From Scytonematopsis contorta HA4267-MV1 (lineage in GTDB: Bacteria > Cyanobacteriota > Cyanobacteriia > Cyanobacteriales > Nostocaceae): 64,000 nt of DNA. The DNA lies in contig JAHHIC010000052.1 of assembly GCA_019359035.1 (NCBI GenBank), positions 109,255-173,254 on the forward strand. Direction: 5' to 3'. Below are positions 40,901 through 49,600 of this stretch, in pieces (the first letter of the stretch is position 1; every line of letters begins with the position of its first letter). The position numbers and the translations under genes were made by a program. The notes below the pieces were generated by a model. It was not told the origin of the DNA. It made no database searches and saw only the letters and a list, made by a program, of their open reading frames with translations.

Positions 40901-43138
40901 CTAGCGGCTTATGAACACCAAGACCTCCCATTTGAAAAGCTAGTAGAAGAACTGCAACCTGAGCGTTCTCTTAGTCATACACCTCTGTTCCAAGTGATGT
41001 TCGCATTGCAAAATGCACCGATGGGGAAATTAGAACTGCCAGATTTAACCATGACTCCGTTAAAAATGGAGAGTGTTAATGCTAGGTTTGATTTAACCTT
41101 GTTAATGGAGGAAACAGAGACAGGACTAACAGGGGAATTTGTTTACAATAAAGACTTATTTGATGCTGCTACCATTAGTAGAATGGCTGGACATTTCCAG
41201 ATTTTACTAGAAGGTATCGTTAGCAATTCTCAACAGCGAGTCGCACAATTACCACTGCTAACCCCAACCGAGCAACATCAGTTACTTTTTGAGTGGAATG
41301 ACACCCAAGCAGATTATCCCCAGGATAAGTGTATCCATCAGTTATTTGAAGAACATGTGGAACGGACACCAGATGCGTTGGCTGTTGTGTTTGAAAACGA
41401 ACAATTAACTTACCGAGAATTGAACAACCGTGCCAACCAATTAGCGCATTATCTGCGATTAAGGGGAGTAAAGCCAGAAGTAATGGTGGGTATTTGCGTT
41501 GAGCGTTCGTTGGAAATGATAGTGGGTCTGTTGGGAATTTTTAAAGCTGGTGGTGCTTATGTACCGTTAGACCCAGCATATCCCGAAGACAGATTAAGTT
41601 TTATGTTGTCAGATTCACAGGTAGGGATTCTGCTTACTCAACAGAAGTTTCTCGCAAATCTGCCGTATTGTGCAACGCAAATAATTTGTCTGGATGCAGA
41701 CTGGGAAATAATTTCACAGGAAAGCCATAATAATGCAATTAGCACTGTACAACCGAGCAATTTAGCTTACGTAATTTACACTTCTGGGTCTACAGGAAAG
41801 CCCAAGGGTGTTCTAGTTGCTCACCAAGGATTGTGCAACCTAGCTAATTCGCTGATTCGTGTCTTCGATGTTGATGCTGATAGCCGAGTTTTGCAATTTG
41901 CATCCTTTAGCTTCGATGCTTCAATTTCGGAAGTCGTTATGGCTCTTTGTGTAGGAGCACAACTTTATCTAGGAACACGAGAATCCTTACTTCCGGGACT
42001 AAATTTGATGCAACTGTTGCACAAAACTAGGATTACCCATATTACTCTCCCTCCCTCAGCACTAGCTGCTATGCCGAACGTAGAATATCCAGACTTACGT
42101 ACTATCACTGTTGCGGGAGAAGCTTGTCCCCCTGATTTGGTAGCACAATGGTCTAATGGACGACGTTTTATTAACGGCTATGGTCCAACTGAATCCACTG
42201 TTGGTGCAACTACGGCTATTTGTACCAATAGCAAATCTCAGCCACCTATCGGTCGTCCACTTGATAATATACAAGTCTACATCCTTGACCGCTATCTTCA
42301 ACCAGTTCCTATTGGGGTTCCTGGGGAACTGCACATTGGTGGTGCTGGTTTAGCGAGAGGTTATCTCAACCGTCCAGAGTTGACATTAGAGAAATTTATC
42401 CCTAATCCCTTTAACAATTCCCAATTATTTAACAACTCAAAATTGTATAAAACTGGTGATAAAGTTCGTTATTTGCCTGACGGTAACATCGAGTTTCTCG
42501 GTCGCATTGACCAGCAAGTAAAGATTCGTGGTTTCCGCATTGAGTTAGGAGAAATTGAGGCTCTGTTAAGTCAACATCCTCACGTACGTGAAGGTGTGGT
42601 CGTTGTAAAAGAAGACCAACCAGGTGGTAAGCGTTTAGTCGCTTATATTGTGCCTAATGTTTTGCCCAATTTTGAGCCACTAACAACTGGGGAAGTGCGT
42701 AGCTACCTTAAAGAAAAATTAGCTGAATACATGGTGCCTTCAGCCTTTGTCATGCTTGAGTCTCTACCTCTGACCCCAAATGGCAAGGTAGACCGCAAAG
42801 CACTTTCGCAACTTGAACTAACACACTCGGAATTAGAAAGTACTTTAGTATTACCTCGTACGCCTTTAGAGGAAATACTTGCAAATACTTGGGCTGAAAT
42901 CCTTGGATTAGAACAGGTTGGGGTTAACCACAACTTCTTTGAGTTGGGTGGACACTCTCTACTTGCAACTCGGGTTATTTCTAGAATCGATGATGTCTTA
43001 CAGGTGGAGCTTCCTTTGCGTACCCTGTTTGAAAAGCAAACCGTCGCGGAACTTGCTGCAAGTATTGTCCAATCTTTAGCTGAGGAGACAGAGCTAGATG
43101 ACATAGATGATATCCTAGCCGAATTGGAAGCTTCGTAG
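37973..43138 (+). CDS. NRPS, modules 1-2 (A-PCP-C-A-PCP)
   Basis: A 1721 aa starter synthetase. Order: remnant C/A linker (LLSEWNNTYVDYPLEQ), A1 (about 30-545), PCP1 with phosphopantetheine Ser597 in LGGNSLLAT, C (about 655-1100) with His793-His794-Ile-Val-Ser-Asp798-Gly, A2 (about 1115-1615), PCP2 with Ser1662 in LGGHSLLAT, and an acidic tail. The A1 pocket reads D232-I-W-E-L-T-A-D-D, predicted Dap (or a close diamino acid). The A2 pocket reads D1315-A-S-T-T-A-G-V-G, predicted neutral, possibly aromatic. The lack of an N-terminal C domain makes this the chain start. No epimerase domain. A1 carries an in-frame CCCCACT repeat at about 39437-39503. Confidence 0.93.
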   Translation: MIETYSKEDIKEQHRLLSEWNNTYVDYPLEQCFPQLFEAQVALTPDVVAVVFEDQKLTYQQLNARANIWARYLVEQGVGTEKIIVALLCERNIDFLTAMLAIFKAGGAYLPLNPHHPPERTAQILSQSQVPLILSAKSWESMVSPILDSLETFPQLLYIEGLEQQDYEPENLPVRCNPRSLAYVIYTSGSTGKPKGAMLEHRGMLNHLYAKVTDLQLSASDVVAQTATQTFDISIWQFLVALLVGGKVEIISNEIAADPDQLLRLVERQKISILEIVPSLLRMILQNLEVDGGTQTKLSCLRWLLLTGETLPPKLCRQWFDYYPSIPMMNAYGPTECSDDVTHYPIYEPPAEGVLNIPIGRPISNTQLYVLDDQLQPLPIGVPGELYVGGIGVGRGYLNNPTLTQQVFIENPFINLKLYKTGDKVRYLPDGNIEFIGRIDYQVKIRGFRIELGEIEVVLAQHAEVREAVVIAREDQPGNQYLAAYVVMQSPLPTPPSPLPIPHSPLPTLLSEYLKEKLPDYMIPGAFVQMESIPLTPNGKVDRRALPMPNFQISLSDNFVPPSTPNQEILAKLWGEVLNLKQQVGVHDNFFELGGNSLLATQVISRLRSRIGIEVTLRSLFEKPTVAKLSELIDLAQHNTFELQTSSQLATIVPVPRSEHLPLSFAQARLWFLNQLSGESATYNMLEPLHLSGSLNTAALEMAVQEIVRRHEVLRTTFKIVNGSPVQVISKEITLTMPVVSWECLSFEEQSTQVQQLAIAESQEPFDLSNGPLLRVTLLRLGEKSHVLLLIMHHIVSDGWSMGIFTEELSALYSAFCAGQPSQLPQLSIQYADFAHWQQQWLSGSVLQTQLNYWKQQLASIPPLLELPTDRPRPSIQTFQGSSVYFQLNQELTTKLKALSQQSGATLFMSLLAAFATLLSRYSGQEDVVIGSPIANRNRSEIESLIGFFVNTLVLHAQLEGNPTFVELLERVRSMTLAAYEHQDLPFEKLVEELQPERSLSHTPLFQVMFALQNAPMGKLELPDLTMTPLKMESVNARFDLTLLMEETETGLTGEFVYNKDLFDAATISRMAGHFQILLEGIVSNSQQRVAQLPLLTPTEQHQLLFEWNDTQADYPQDKCIHQLFEEHVERTPDALAVVFENEQLTYRELNNRANQLAHYLRLRGVKPEVMVGICVERSLEMIVGLLGIFKAGGAYVPLDPAYPEDRLSFMLSDSQVGILLTQQKFLANLPYCATQIICLDADWEIISQESHNNAISTVQPSNLAYVIYTSGSTGKPKGVLVAHQGLCNLANSLIRVFDVDADSRVLQFASFSFDASISEVVMALCVGAQLYLGTRESLLPGLNLMQLLHKTRITHITLPPSALAAMPNVEYPDLRTITVAGEACPPDLVAQWSNGRRFINGYGPTESTVGATTAICTNSKSQPPIGRPLDNIQVYILDRYLQPVPIGVPGELHIGGAGLARGYLNRPELTLEKFIPNPFNNSQLFNNSKLYKTGDKVRYLPDGNIEFLGRIDQQVKIRGFRIELGEIEALLSQHPHVREGVVVVKEDQPGGKRLVAYIVPNVLPNFEPLTTGEVRSYLKEKLAEYMVPSAFVMLESLPLTPNGKVDRKALSQLELTHSELESTLVLPRTPLEEILANTWAEILGLEQVGVNHNFFELGGHSLLATRVISRIDDVLQVELPLRTLFEKQTVAELAASIVQSLAEETELDDIDDILAELEAS

Positions 43139-43187
43139 GTTGGCTCGTTCCACGTTCGCGTAGCGAACGTGCCTCAACCCAACCTAC
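43135..43187 (+). promoter_or_regulatory. Two-part stem-loop over the nrps1 stop codon
   Basis: The outer arms GTAGGTTGG (43135-43143, including the TAG stop) and CCAACCTAC (43179-43187) enclose a perfect inner hairpin CACGTTCGC-GTA-GCGAACGTG (43151-43171). It lies 100 bp before the next synthetase start. It may be a dispersed palindrome or an attenuator/processing site between the cistrons. Confidence 0.65.
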
Positions 43188-43288
43188 ACTACTTGCATAA
43201 AACTTGGGTAGTGGCTATAGAAGTGATTAAGGGCATTAACACAGCAATCACATTTAGGAAAGATGTTTTAGGGGATTTTTAAGGATAA

Positions 43289-46200
43289 TTGGTCATGAGT
43301 AATGTTAGTCAACGTATCGCAAATCTCTCTCCAGAAAAGCTGGCACTACTAGAACAGCGTTTAATAAAAAAGGGTGGTTCCGCTACCAAAAAGCAAAGGA
43401 TTTCTAAAAGACCAGCTTCTGAGGCTTGTCCTTTGTCCTTTTCTCAGCAAAGATTGTGGTTTGTAAATCAGTTAGACCCTGATAGCCCTTTCAATATCTC
43501 TATTGCAGTCCGGTTGAGTGGTATTCTTAATGTAGAGGCTTTGCAACAAGCTCTAAATGCAATTGTTGCTCGTCATGAGTCATTACGCACTACCTTTGTG
43601 TCTGTCGATGAAAGTCCTATACAGGTTATTTCTGAGGGACAGTCGGTAGAAATAAAAATAATTGACTTGAGTCAGTTGCATAATAATAATTGTGAAGATA
43701 ATAATTCTGAAGCAACTATTGAAAAAATCTTAAAAGAAGAAGCTCAATACCCGCTCAACTTGTCTTCTGATTTGATGTTGCGAGCGACTTTACTCCGATT
43801 AAACTCAGAGGAACATGTACTACTTTTAGTGATGCATCACGCAGCCTCTGATGGATGGTCGGTGGGAATTTTATTTAGGGAACTGGCTGGTTTCTACGAA
43901 GCTTTTTCGACTGGAACTCCCTCACCATTTCCTGAACTAGCTATTCAATATGCTGACTATGCTTACTGGCAACGACAGTGGCTGAGTGGAGAGGTACTGC
44001 AAACGCAACTCGATTATTGGAAGCAGCAATTAGCCGACTCAAGTAGAGTTTTATCACTCCACACTGACAAACCACGTCCGTCAGTTCAGACATTTCAAGG
44101 TGGTACTAAATATTTTCAGTTTGATTTGGATTTAATGCAGAAGCTCAAGAGCTTAAGTCAACAGTCAGGAGCGACTGTGTTTATGACCTTGCTGGCTGCT
44201 TTTGCTACTTTACTTTATCGTTATAGTGGTCAAGAGGATGTAGTCATTGGCTCTCCAATCGCTAACCGCAATCGTAGCGAGGTAGAGTCTTTAATTGGCT
44301 GTTTTATTAATACTTTAGCGTTGCGTACCCGGTTTCAAGATAATCCTACTTTTTTGGAGCTGCTAGAACAAGTGAGGGAAATGACTTTGGGGGCTTATGA
44401 CCACCAAGATTTTCCTTTGGAGAAGTTGGTCGAAGAATTACAGCCAGAGCGCTCTCTCAGTCATGCACCTATATTTCAGGTGATGTTTGTTTTGCAAAAT
44501 GCTCCAATTGGAAAGTTGGAACTATCAGGATTAACCTTAACTCCTTTAGAAGTAGAGGATTTGACCGCAAAAGATGATTTATTTCTCTCAATGATGGAAA
44601 CGGAGACGGGACTTACTGGAGAGTTAGTATATAACAGTAGTCTGTTTGAAGTTGCTACAATCGAGCGGATGGTAGAAAATTTCTATACCTTACTATCCAG
44701 CATTGTTTCTAATCCGACTCATCGAGTTGCTCAATTACCAATATTGAGCGCTACCGAACATCATAAATTATTTGAACAATGGAACGACACAGGTAATTCG
44801 CAATTAGCAATTAGCAATTCTCAATTATTTTCTGAATTGTTTGAAGCTCAAGTTGCACGTACCCCAGGTGCAGTTGCGGTAGTATTTGAAGAGCAGCAAT
44901 TAACATATCAAGAGTTAAATGCCCGTGCTAATATTTGGGCAAGATATTTAGTTGAGCAAGGAGTCGGTGCAGAAACAATTGTTGCTTTATTGTCGGAGCG
45001 CAATATTGATTTTTTGACTGCTATGCTGGCAGTATTTAAAGCTGGTGGAGCATATCTACCTCTCAATCCCGAACATCCACTGGAACGCATACAACAAGTG
45101 CTATCACAAAGTCAGGTTCCTTTAATATTAACAGCAAGCTTATGGGAATCAATGCTTTCTCCGATGCTTTCAAGCCTTGACAGCAAACCGCAATTGTTAT
45201 GTTTGGAAAAGTTCGATTCTCTAGATTACGAAAGTAAAAATCTACCTGTACGCTGTAAGCCCGAAAATCTAGCTTATGTAATTTATACTTCCGGTTCCAC
45301 GGGAGAACCCAAGGGGGCAATGCTGGAACATCGCGGAATGTTGAATCATTTGTATGCGAAGGTGAAGGATTTGCAATTGAGTGCCACAGATGTCGTAGCA
45401 CAAACAGCAGCGCAAACATTTGATATTAGTATTTGGCAATTTTTGGTAGCATTGCTGGTCGGTGGACGAGTTGAAATTATCAAGAGCGAAATAGCCACAG
45501 ACCCTACTCAGTTACTATCGCTGGTGAAGCGTCAGGGAATCTCAATTTTAGAGATTGTGCCATCGTTGTTACGTATGATACTTCAACAGATGGAACTTAA
45601 GGGTGCGATTCAAACAGAACTATCTTGTTTGCGTTGGTTGCTGCTTACGGGTGAAACTTTGCCACCAAACTTGTGTCGTCAGTGGTTTGAGTACTACCCA
45701 AGCATTCCCATGATGAATGCCTATGGACCAACGGAATGTTCAGATGATGTCACTCATTATCCAATCCACCAGCCACCAACAGAAGAAATACTTAATCTGC
45801 CCATCGGTCGTCCGGTTTCTAATACACAACTATACGTACTAGATAGTCATTTACAACCTTTACCCATTGGTGTGGTTGGGGAACTTTACGTTGGTGGTGT
45901 CGGTGTGGGACGTGGTTATTTAAATAATGCAGCACTAACATCGCTTGCTTTTATTGATAATCCCTTCATCAATTCCCAATTCCCAATTCCCAATTCCCAA
46001 TTATACAAAACAGGTGATAAAGCTCGTTATCTCCCAGATGGCAATATCGAATTTCTTGGCCGTATCGACCACCAAGTAAAAATTCGTGGCTTTCGCATTG
46101 AGTTGGGAGAAATTGAGGCGGTGTTGAGTAAATATCCGCAAGTATCATCCGTGGTGGTTATGGCTAGGGAAGACCAACCGGGCAATCAGTACTTAGCAGC

Positions 46201-46684
46201 TTATATTGTTTCCACTCAAGAAATTGTTAAAAGCGAATTGCGTGACTACCTCAAACAAAAATTGCCTGACTACATGGTGCCGTCCGCAATTGTACAGATT
46301 CCGTCTATACCTTTAACTCCTAATGGTAAAGTAGACCGTCGTGCTTTGCCTGTGCCAGATATTGGAATCGCGTCCGCTGGTTTTGTCCCTCCTTGTACAC
46401 CTACCCAAGCCGACTTAGCTAATCTATGGGCAGAAATTCTCAATCTCAAACTTGTGGGCATTTATGACAACTTCTTTGACTTAGGTGGACATTCTTTACT
46501 CGCCACTCAAGTAATTTCACGTATACGCTCGACTTTGGGTGTAGAACTGCCGCTACGACGCCTATTTGAAGAACCCACTGTGGCTGCCCTAGCTGAGAGC
46601 ATCGATAAGATTCGTTCAACAGTACAAAAGCTACAAACTAATTCTAGTTATCAACTTCAGGAGCGAGAGGAAATAGATTTATGA
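43289..46684 (+). CDS. NRPS, module 3 (C-A-PCP)
   Basis: 1131 aa. A basic N-terminal tail (LIKKGGSATKKQRISKR) precedes a C domain (about 48-480) with His183-His-Ala-Ala-Ser-Asp-Gly; A3 (about 510-1010) has the pocket D712-I-W-E-L-T-A-D-D, the same as A1; PCP has Ser1069 in LGGHSLLAT. The first base change in the His motif (HHAASDG instead of HHIVSDG) leaves the catalytic second His and the Asp intact. The C-terminus (LQEREEIDL) is acidic and could dock on the TubC-like domain of the next protein. The stop overlaps the next ATG (ATGA at 46681). Two in-frame short-repeat insertions are present, near 44800-44830 and 45970-46010. Confidence 0.93.
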   Translation: MVMSNVSQRIANLSPEKLALLEQRLIKKGGSATKKQRISKRPASEACPLSFSQQRLWFVNQLDPDSPFNISIAVRLSGILNVEALQQALNAIVARHESLRTTFVSVDESPIQVISEGQSVEIKIIDLSQLHNNNCEDNNSEATIEKILKEEAQYPLNLSSDLMLRATLLRLNSEEHVLLLVMHHAASDGWSVGILFRELAGFYEAFSTGTPSPFPELAIQYADYAYWQRQWLSGEVLQTQLDYWKQQLADSSRVLSLHTDKPRPSVQTFQGGTKYFQFDLDLMQKLKSLSQQSGATVFMTLLAAFATLLYRYSGQEDVVIGSPIANRNRSEVESLIGCFINTLALRTRFQDNPTFLELLEQVREMTLGAYDHQDFPLEKLVEELQPERSLSHAPIFQVMFVLQNAPIGKLELSGLTLTPLEVEDLTAKDDLFLSMMETETGLTGELVYNSSLFEVATIERMVENFYTLLSSIVSNPTHRVAQLPILSATEHHKLFEQWNDTGNSQLAISNSQLFSELFEAQVARTPGAVAVVFEEQQLTYQELNARANIWARYLVEQGVGAETIVALLSERNIDFLTAMLAVFKAGGAYLPLNPEHPLERIQQVLSQSQVPLILTASLWESMLSPMLSSLDSKPQLLCLEKFDSLDYESKNLPVRCKPENLAYVIYTSGSTGEPKGAMLEHRGMLNHLYAKVKDLQLSATDVVAQTAAQTFDISIWQFLVALLVGGRVEIIKSEIATDPTQLLSLVKRQGISILEIVPSLLRMILQQMELKGAIQTELSCLRWLLLTGETLPPNLCRQWFEYYPSIPMMNAYGPTECSDDVTHYPIHQPPTEEILNLPIGRPVSNTQLYVLDSHLQPLPIGVVGELYVGGVGVGRGYLNNAALTSLAFIDNPFINSQFPIPNSQLYKTGDKARYLPDGNIEFLGRIDHQVKIRGFRIELGEIEAVLSKYPQVSSVVVMAREDQPGNQYLAAYIVSTQEIVKSELRDYLKQKLPDYMVPSAIVQIPSIPLTPNGKVDRRALPVPDIGIASAGFVPPCTPTQADLANLWAEILNLKLVGIYDNFFDLGGHSLLATQVISRIRSTLGVELPLRRLFEEPTVAALAESIDKIRSTVQKLQTNSSYQLQEREEIDL

Positions 46685-49600
46685 AAACGATTGAAGAGTT
46701 TTTGTCTAACTTAGCCAATCTAGATATAAAGTTGTGGGTGGAGAACGTTGGCGAAAATACTTTATTAGAAGAAGTACGCTTGCGCTGCAACAGTCCAAAA
46801 GGAGCATTGACACCAGATATACGCGCTGAATTAGCAGAACGGAAAGCCGAAGTTATCAATTTTCTTACTTTGGTTACTTTGAAATCAACCTACTTAGATG
46901 AGACTATTACTCCCGTTCCACGAAACCGAGATTTACCCCTGTCCTTTGCTCAAGCTAGGCTCTGGTTCCTTAATCAATTAGAAGGAGAGAGCGGGAACCA
47001 TAGCATCCCTATGTCTCTGCGCTTGTTTGGCTCCCTCAACATACCTGCTTTAGAGATGGCCGTTATTGAAATTGTGCAGCGTCACGAAGCTCTACGTACC
47101 AATTTCAGGCTAGTCAACGATTCTCCAGTACAGGTCATCAACTCATATAACAAAATCTCCATACCATTAATAGACCTGCAACATTTGTCTGAAAACGAGC
47201 AGTCAACAGAAGTAGAATACCTAGCTAATAAAGATTTTGAATCCCCCTTTGACCTGTCAAATGGTTCATTGCTGCGAGCTACTCTACTGCGGCTAGGGGA
47301 ACAATCCCATGTGTTATTATTGACCACGCACCATATCGTCTCAGATGGCTGGTCAATGGGTGTATTTGTCCGTGAATTGTCTGTTCTTTACGAAGCTTTC
47401 TGTGCAGGAAAACCTTCACCTTTACCACCATTGCCGATTCAATATGCAGATTTTGCTTACTGGCAAAGAGAATGGCTCAGTGGAGATGTCCTTATTAAGC
47501 AACTCAACTACTGGAAGCAACAGTTAGCAGGTGTACCTCCCCTACTAGAACTACCCACCGACCGTCCCCGTCCATCGGTTCAAACTGAGCGAGGTAGCTT
47601 TGAAGAATTTGAGCTTAGTCAAGAGTTAACTAATAAGCTCAAAGCTCTGAGTCAGGAGTCAGGGGTGACTTTGTTTATGACCCTACTAGCAGGTTTTGTA
47701 ACTTTACTCTCACGCTATAGTGGTCAGGAGGACATCGTTGTCGGTTCCCTCATAGCCAACCGCAACCGCAGCGCAATCGAATCTTTGATTGGCTTTTTTG
47801 TCAATGTTTTAGCCCTGCGTACCGAATTACAGGGAAATCCCACTTTCCTGGAACTGCTAGAACGAGTCCAAAAGATGACTTTAGCAGCATACGACCACCA
47901 GGATTTGCCCTTTGAAAAGTTAGTAGAAGAACTACAGCCAGAGCGTTCCCTCAGCCATGCTCCCCTTTATCAGGTGATGTTCGTCTTGCAAAACGCCTCA
48001 AATCAAGAACTGGAACTACCTGGTTTAACCATTTCTCCCTTTGAAATTGGGGATGTTATGGCAAAAGATGATTTACTCCTGTCAATGGAAGAAACAGACA
48101 CAGGACTTAAAGGAGGTTTGGTATATAAAAGCGACCTGTTTGATGCAGCCACAATTCAGCGGATGGTCGCTCATTTCCAGAATTTGCTAGATTCGATTGT
48201 CGCTAATCCCCAACAACAAATTCATCAATTACCGCTATTAAATCCCACCGAACAAAATCAATTACTCCTCGACTGGAACCAAACCACAGCAGACTATCCA
48301 CTGGAACAGTCCTTTCCTCAATTGTTTGAAGCTCAGGTGGCACGTACCCCAGATGCAGTTGCAGTAGTATTTGAAGACCAGCAACTAACATACCAACAGT
48401 TAAACACCCGTGCCAATATTTGGGCAAGACATTTAGTAGAGCAAGGAGTTCAAGCCGAAACAATCGTCGCTTTAATTTGCGATCGCAATTTGGATTTCTT
48501 AACAGCGATGCTAGCGGTATTCAAAGCAGGTGGGGCATACCTACCCCTCAATCCCCATCATCCGCCAGAACATCTACACCATGTACTATCACAAAGTCAA
48601 GTACCATTAGTATTAACATCTAGCTGTTGGGCATCAAAAGTTTCTCCTGTCGTCAATGACCTTGATACACCCCCACAACTTTTGTATTTAGACCCCCTGG
48701 ATTCCCTTACAAAAGAAAGTGAAAACTTACCCGTACGCTGTAACCCAGATAACTTAGCTTACGTAATTTATACCAGTGGTTCCACAGGACAACCCAAAGG
48801 AGCCGTGCTGGAACATCGCGGGATGCTCAATCATTTGTATGCCAAAGTGACAGATTTGCAGTTAAGTGCCAATGATGTCGTAGCGCAAACAGCAGCACAA
48901 ACATTTGATATCAGTATTTGGCAATTTTTGTCCGCATTATTAGTAGGTGGACGAGTCGAGATTGTTCGTAGCGAAACAACAGCCGACCCTGCCGAATTAA
49001 TATCGCTAATACAGCGTCAGCAAGTTTCAATTCTAGAAATTGTACCATCGCTGTTACGAATGATGCTGCAACACATAGAGCAAGACGGTAACACAAAACC
49101 AAACTTACCTGAGTTGCGATGGATACTACTCACAGGAGAAACTTTACCACCACAGTTATGCCGTCAGTGGTTTGAATATTACCCAACTATCCCAATGATG
49201 AACGCCTACGGGCCAACCGAGTGTTCAGATGATGTCACCCATTACCCAATCTATCAACCACCAGAGGAAGCAGTACTTAACCTACCCATTGGTCGTCCCA
49301 TATCAAATACACAACTATACATATTAGATACTTACTTACAGCCCGTACCAATTGGGGTCGCAGGAGAACTTTACGTAGGTGGTAGTGGTGTAGGACGTGG
49401 CTACTTGCACAATGAACAACAGACAGAGCTTGCTTTTATTGCCAATCCCTTTAACAATTCAAAATTGTATAAGACTGGTGACAAAGCCCGTTACCTCCCG
49501 GATGGTAACATAGAATTTCTTGGTCGCATTGATTACCAAGTAAAAATTCGTGGCTTCCGCATAGAATTGGGAGAAATTGAGGCGGTACTAAGGCAAAATC

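Noticed and set aside
26190..48486. HIP1 octamers (GCGATCGC) at 26190-26197 and 48479-48486
   Set aside because: Common in cyanobacterial genomes; no special meaning here beyond supporting the taxon.
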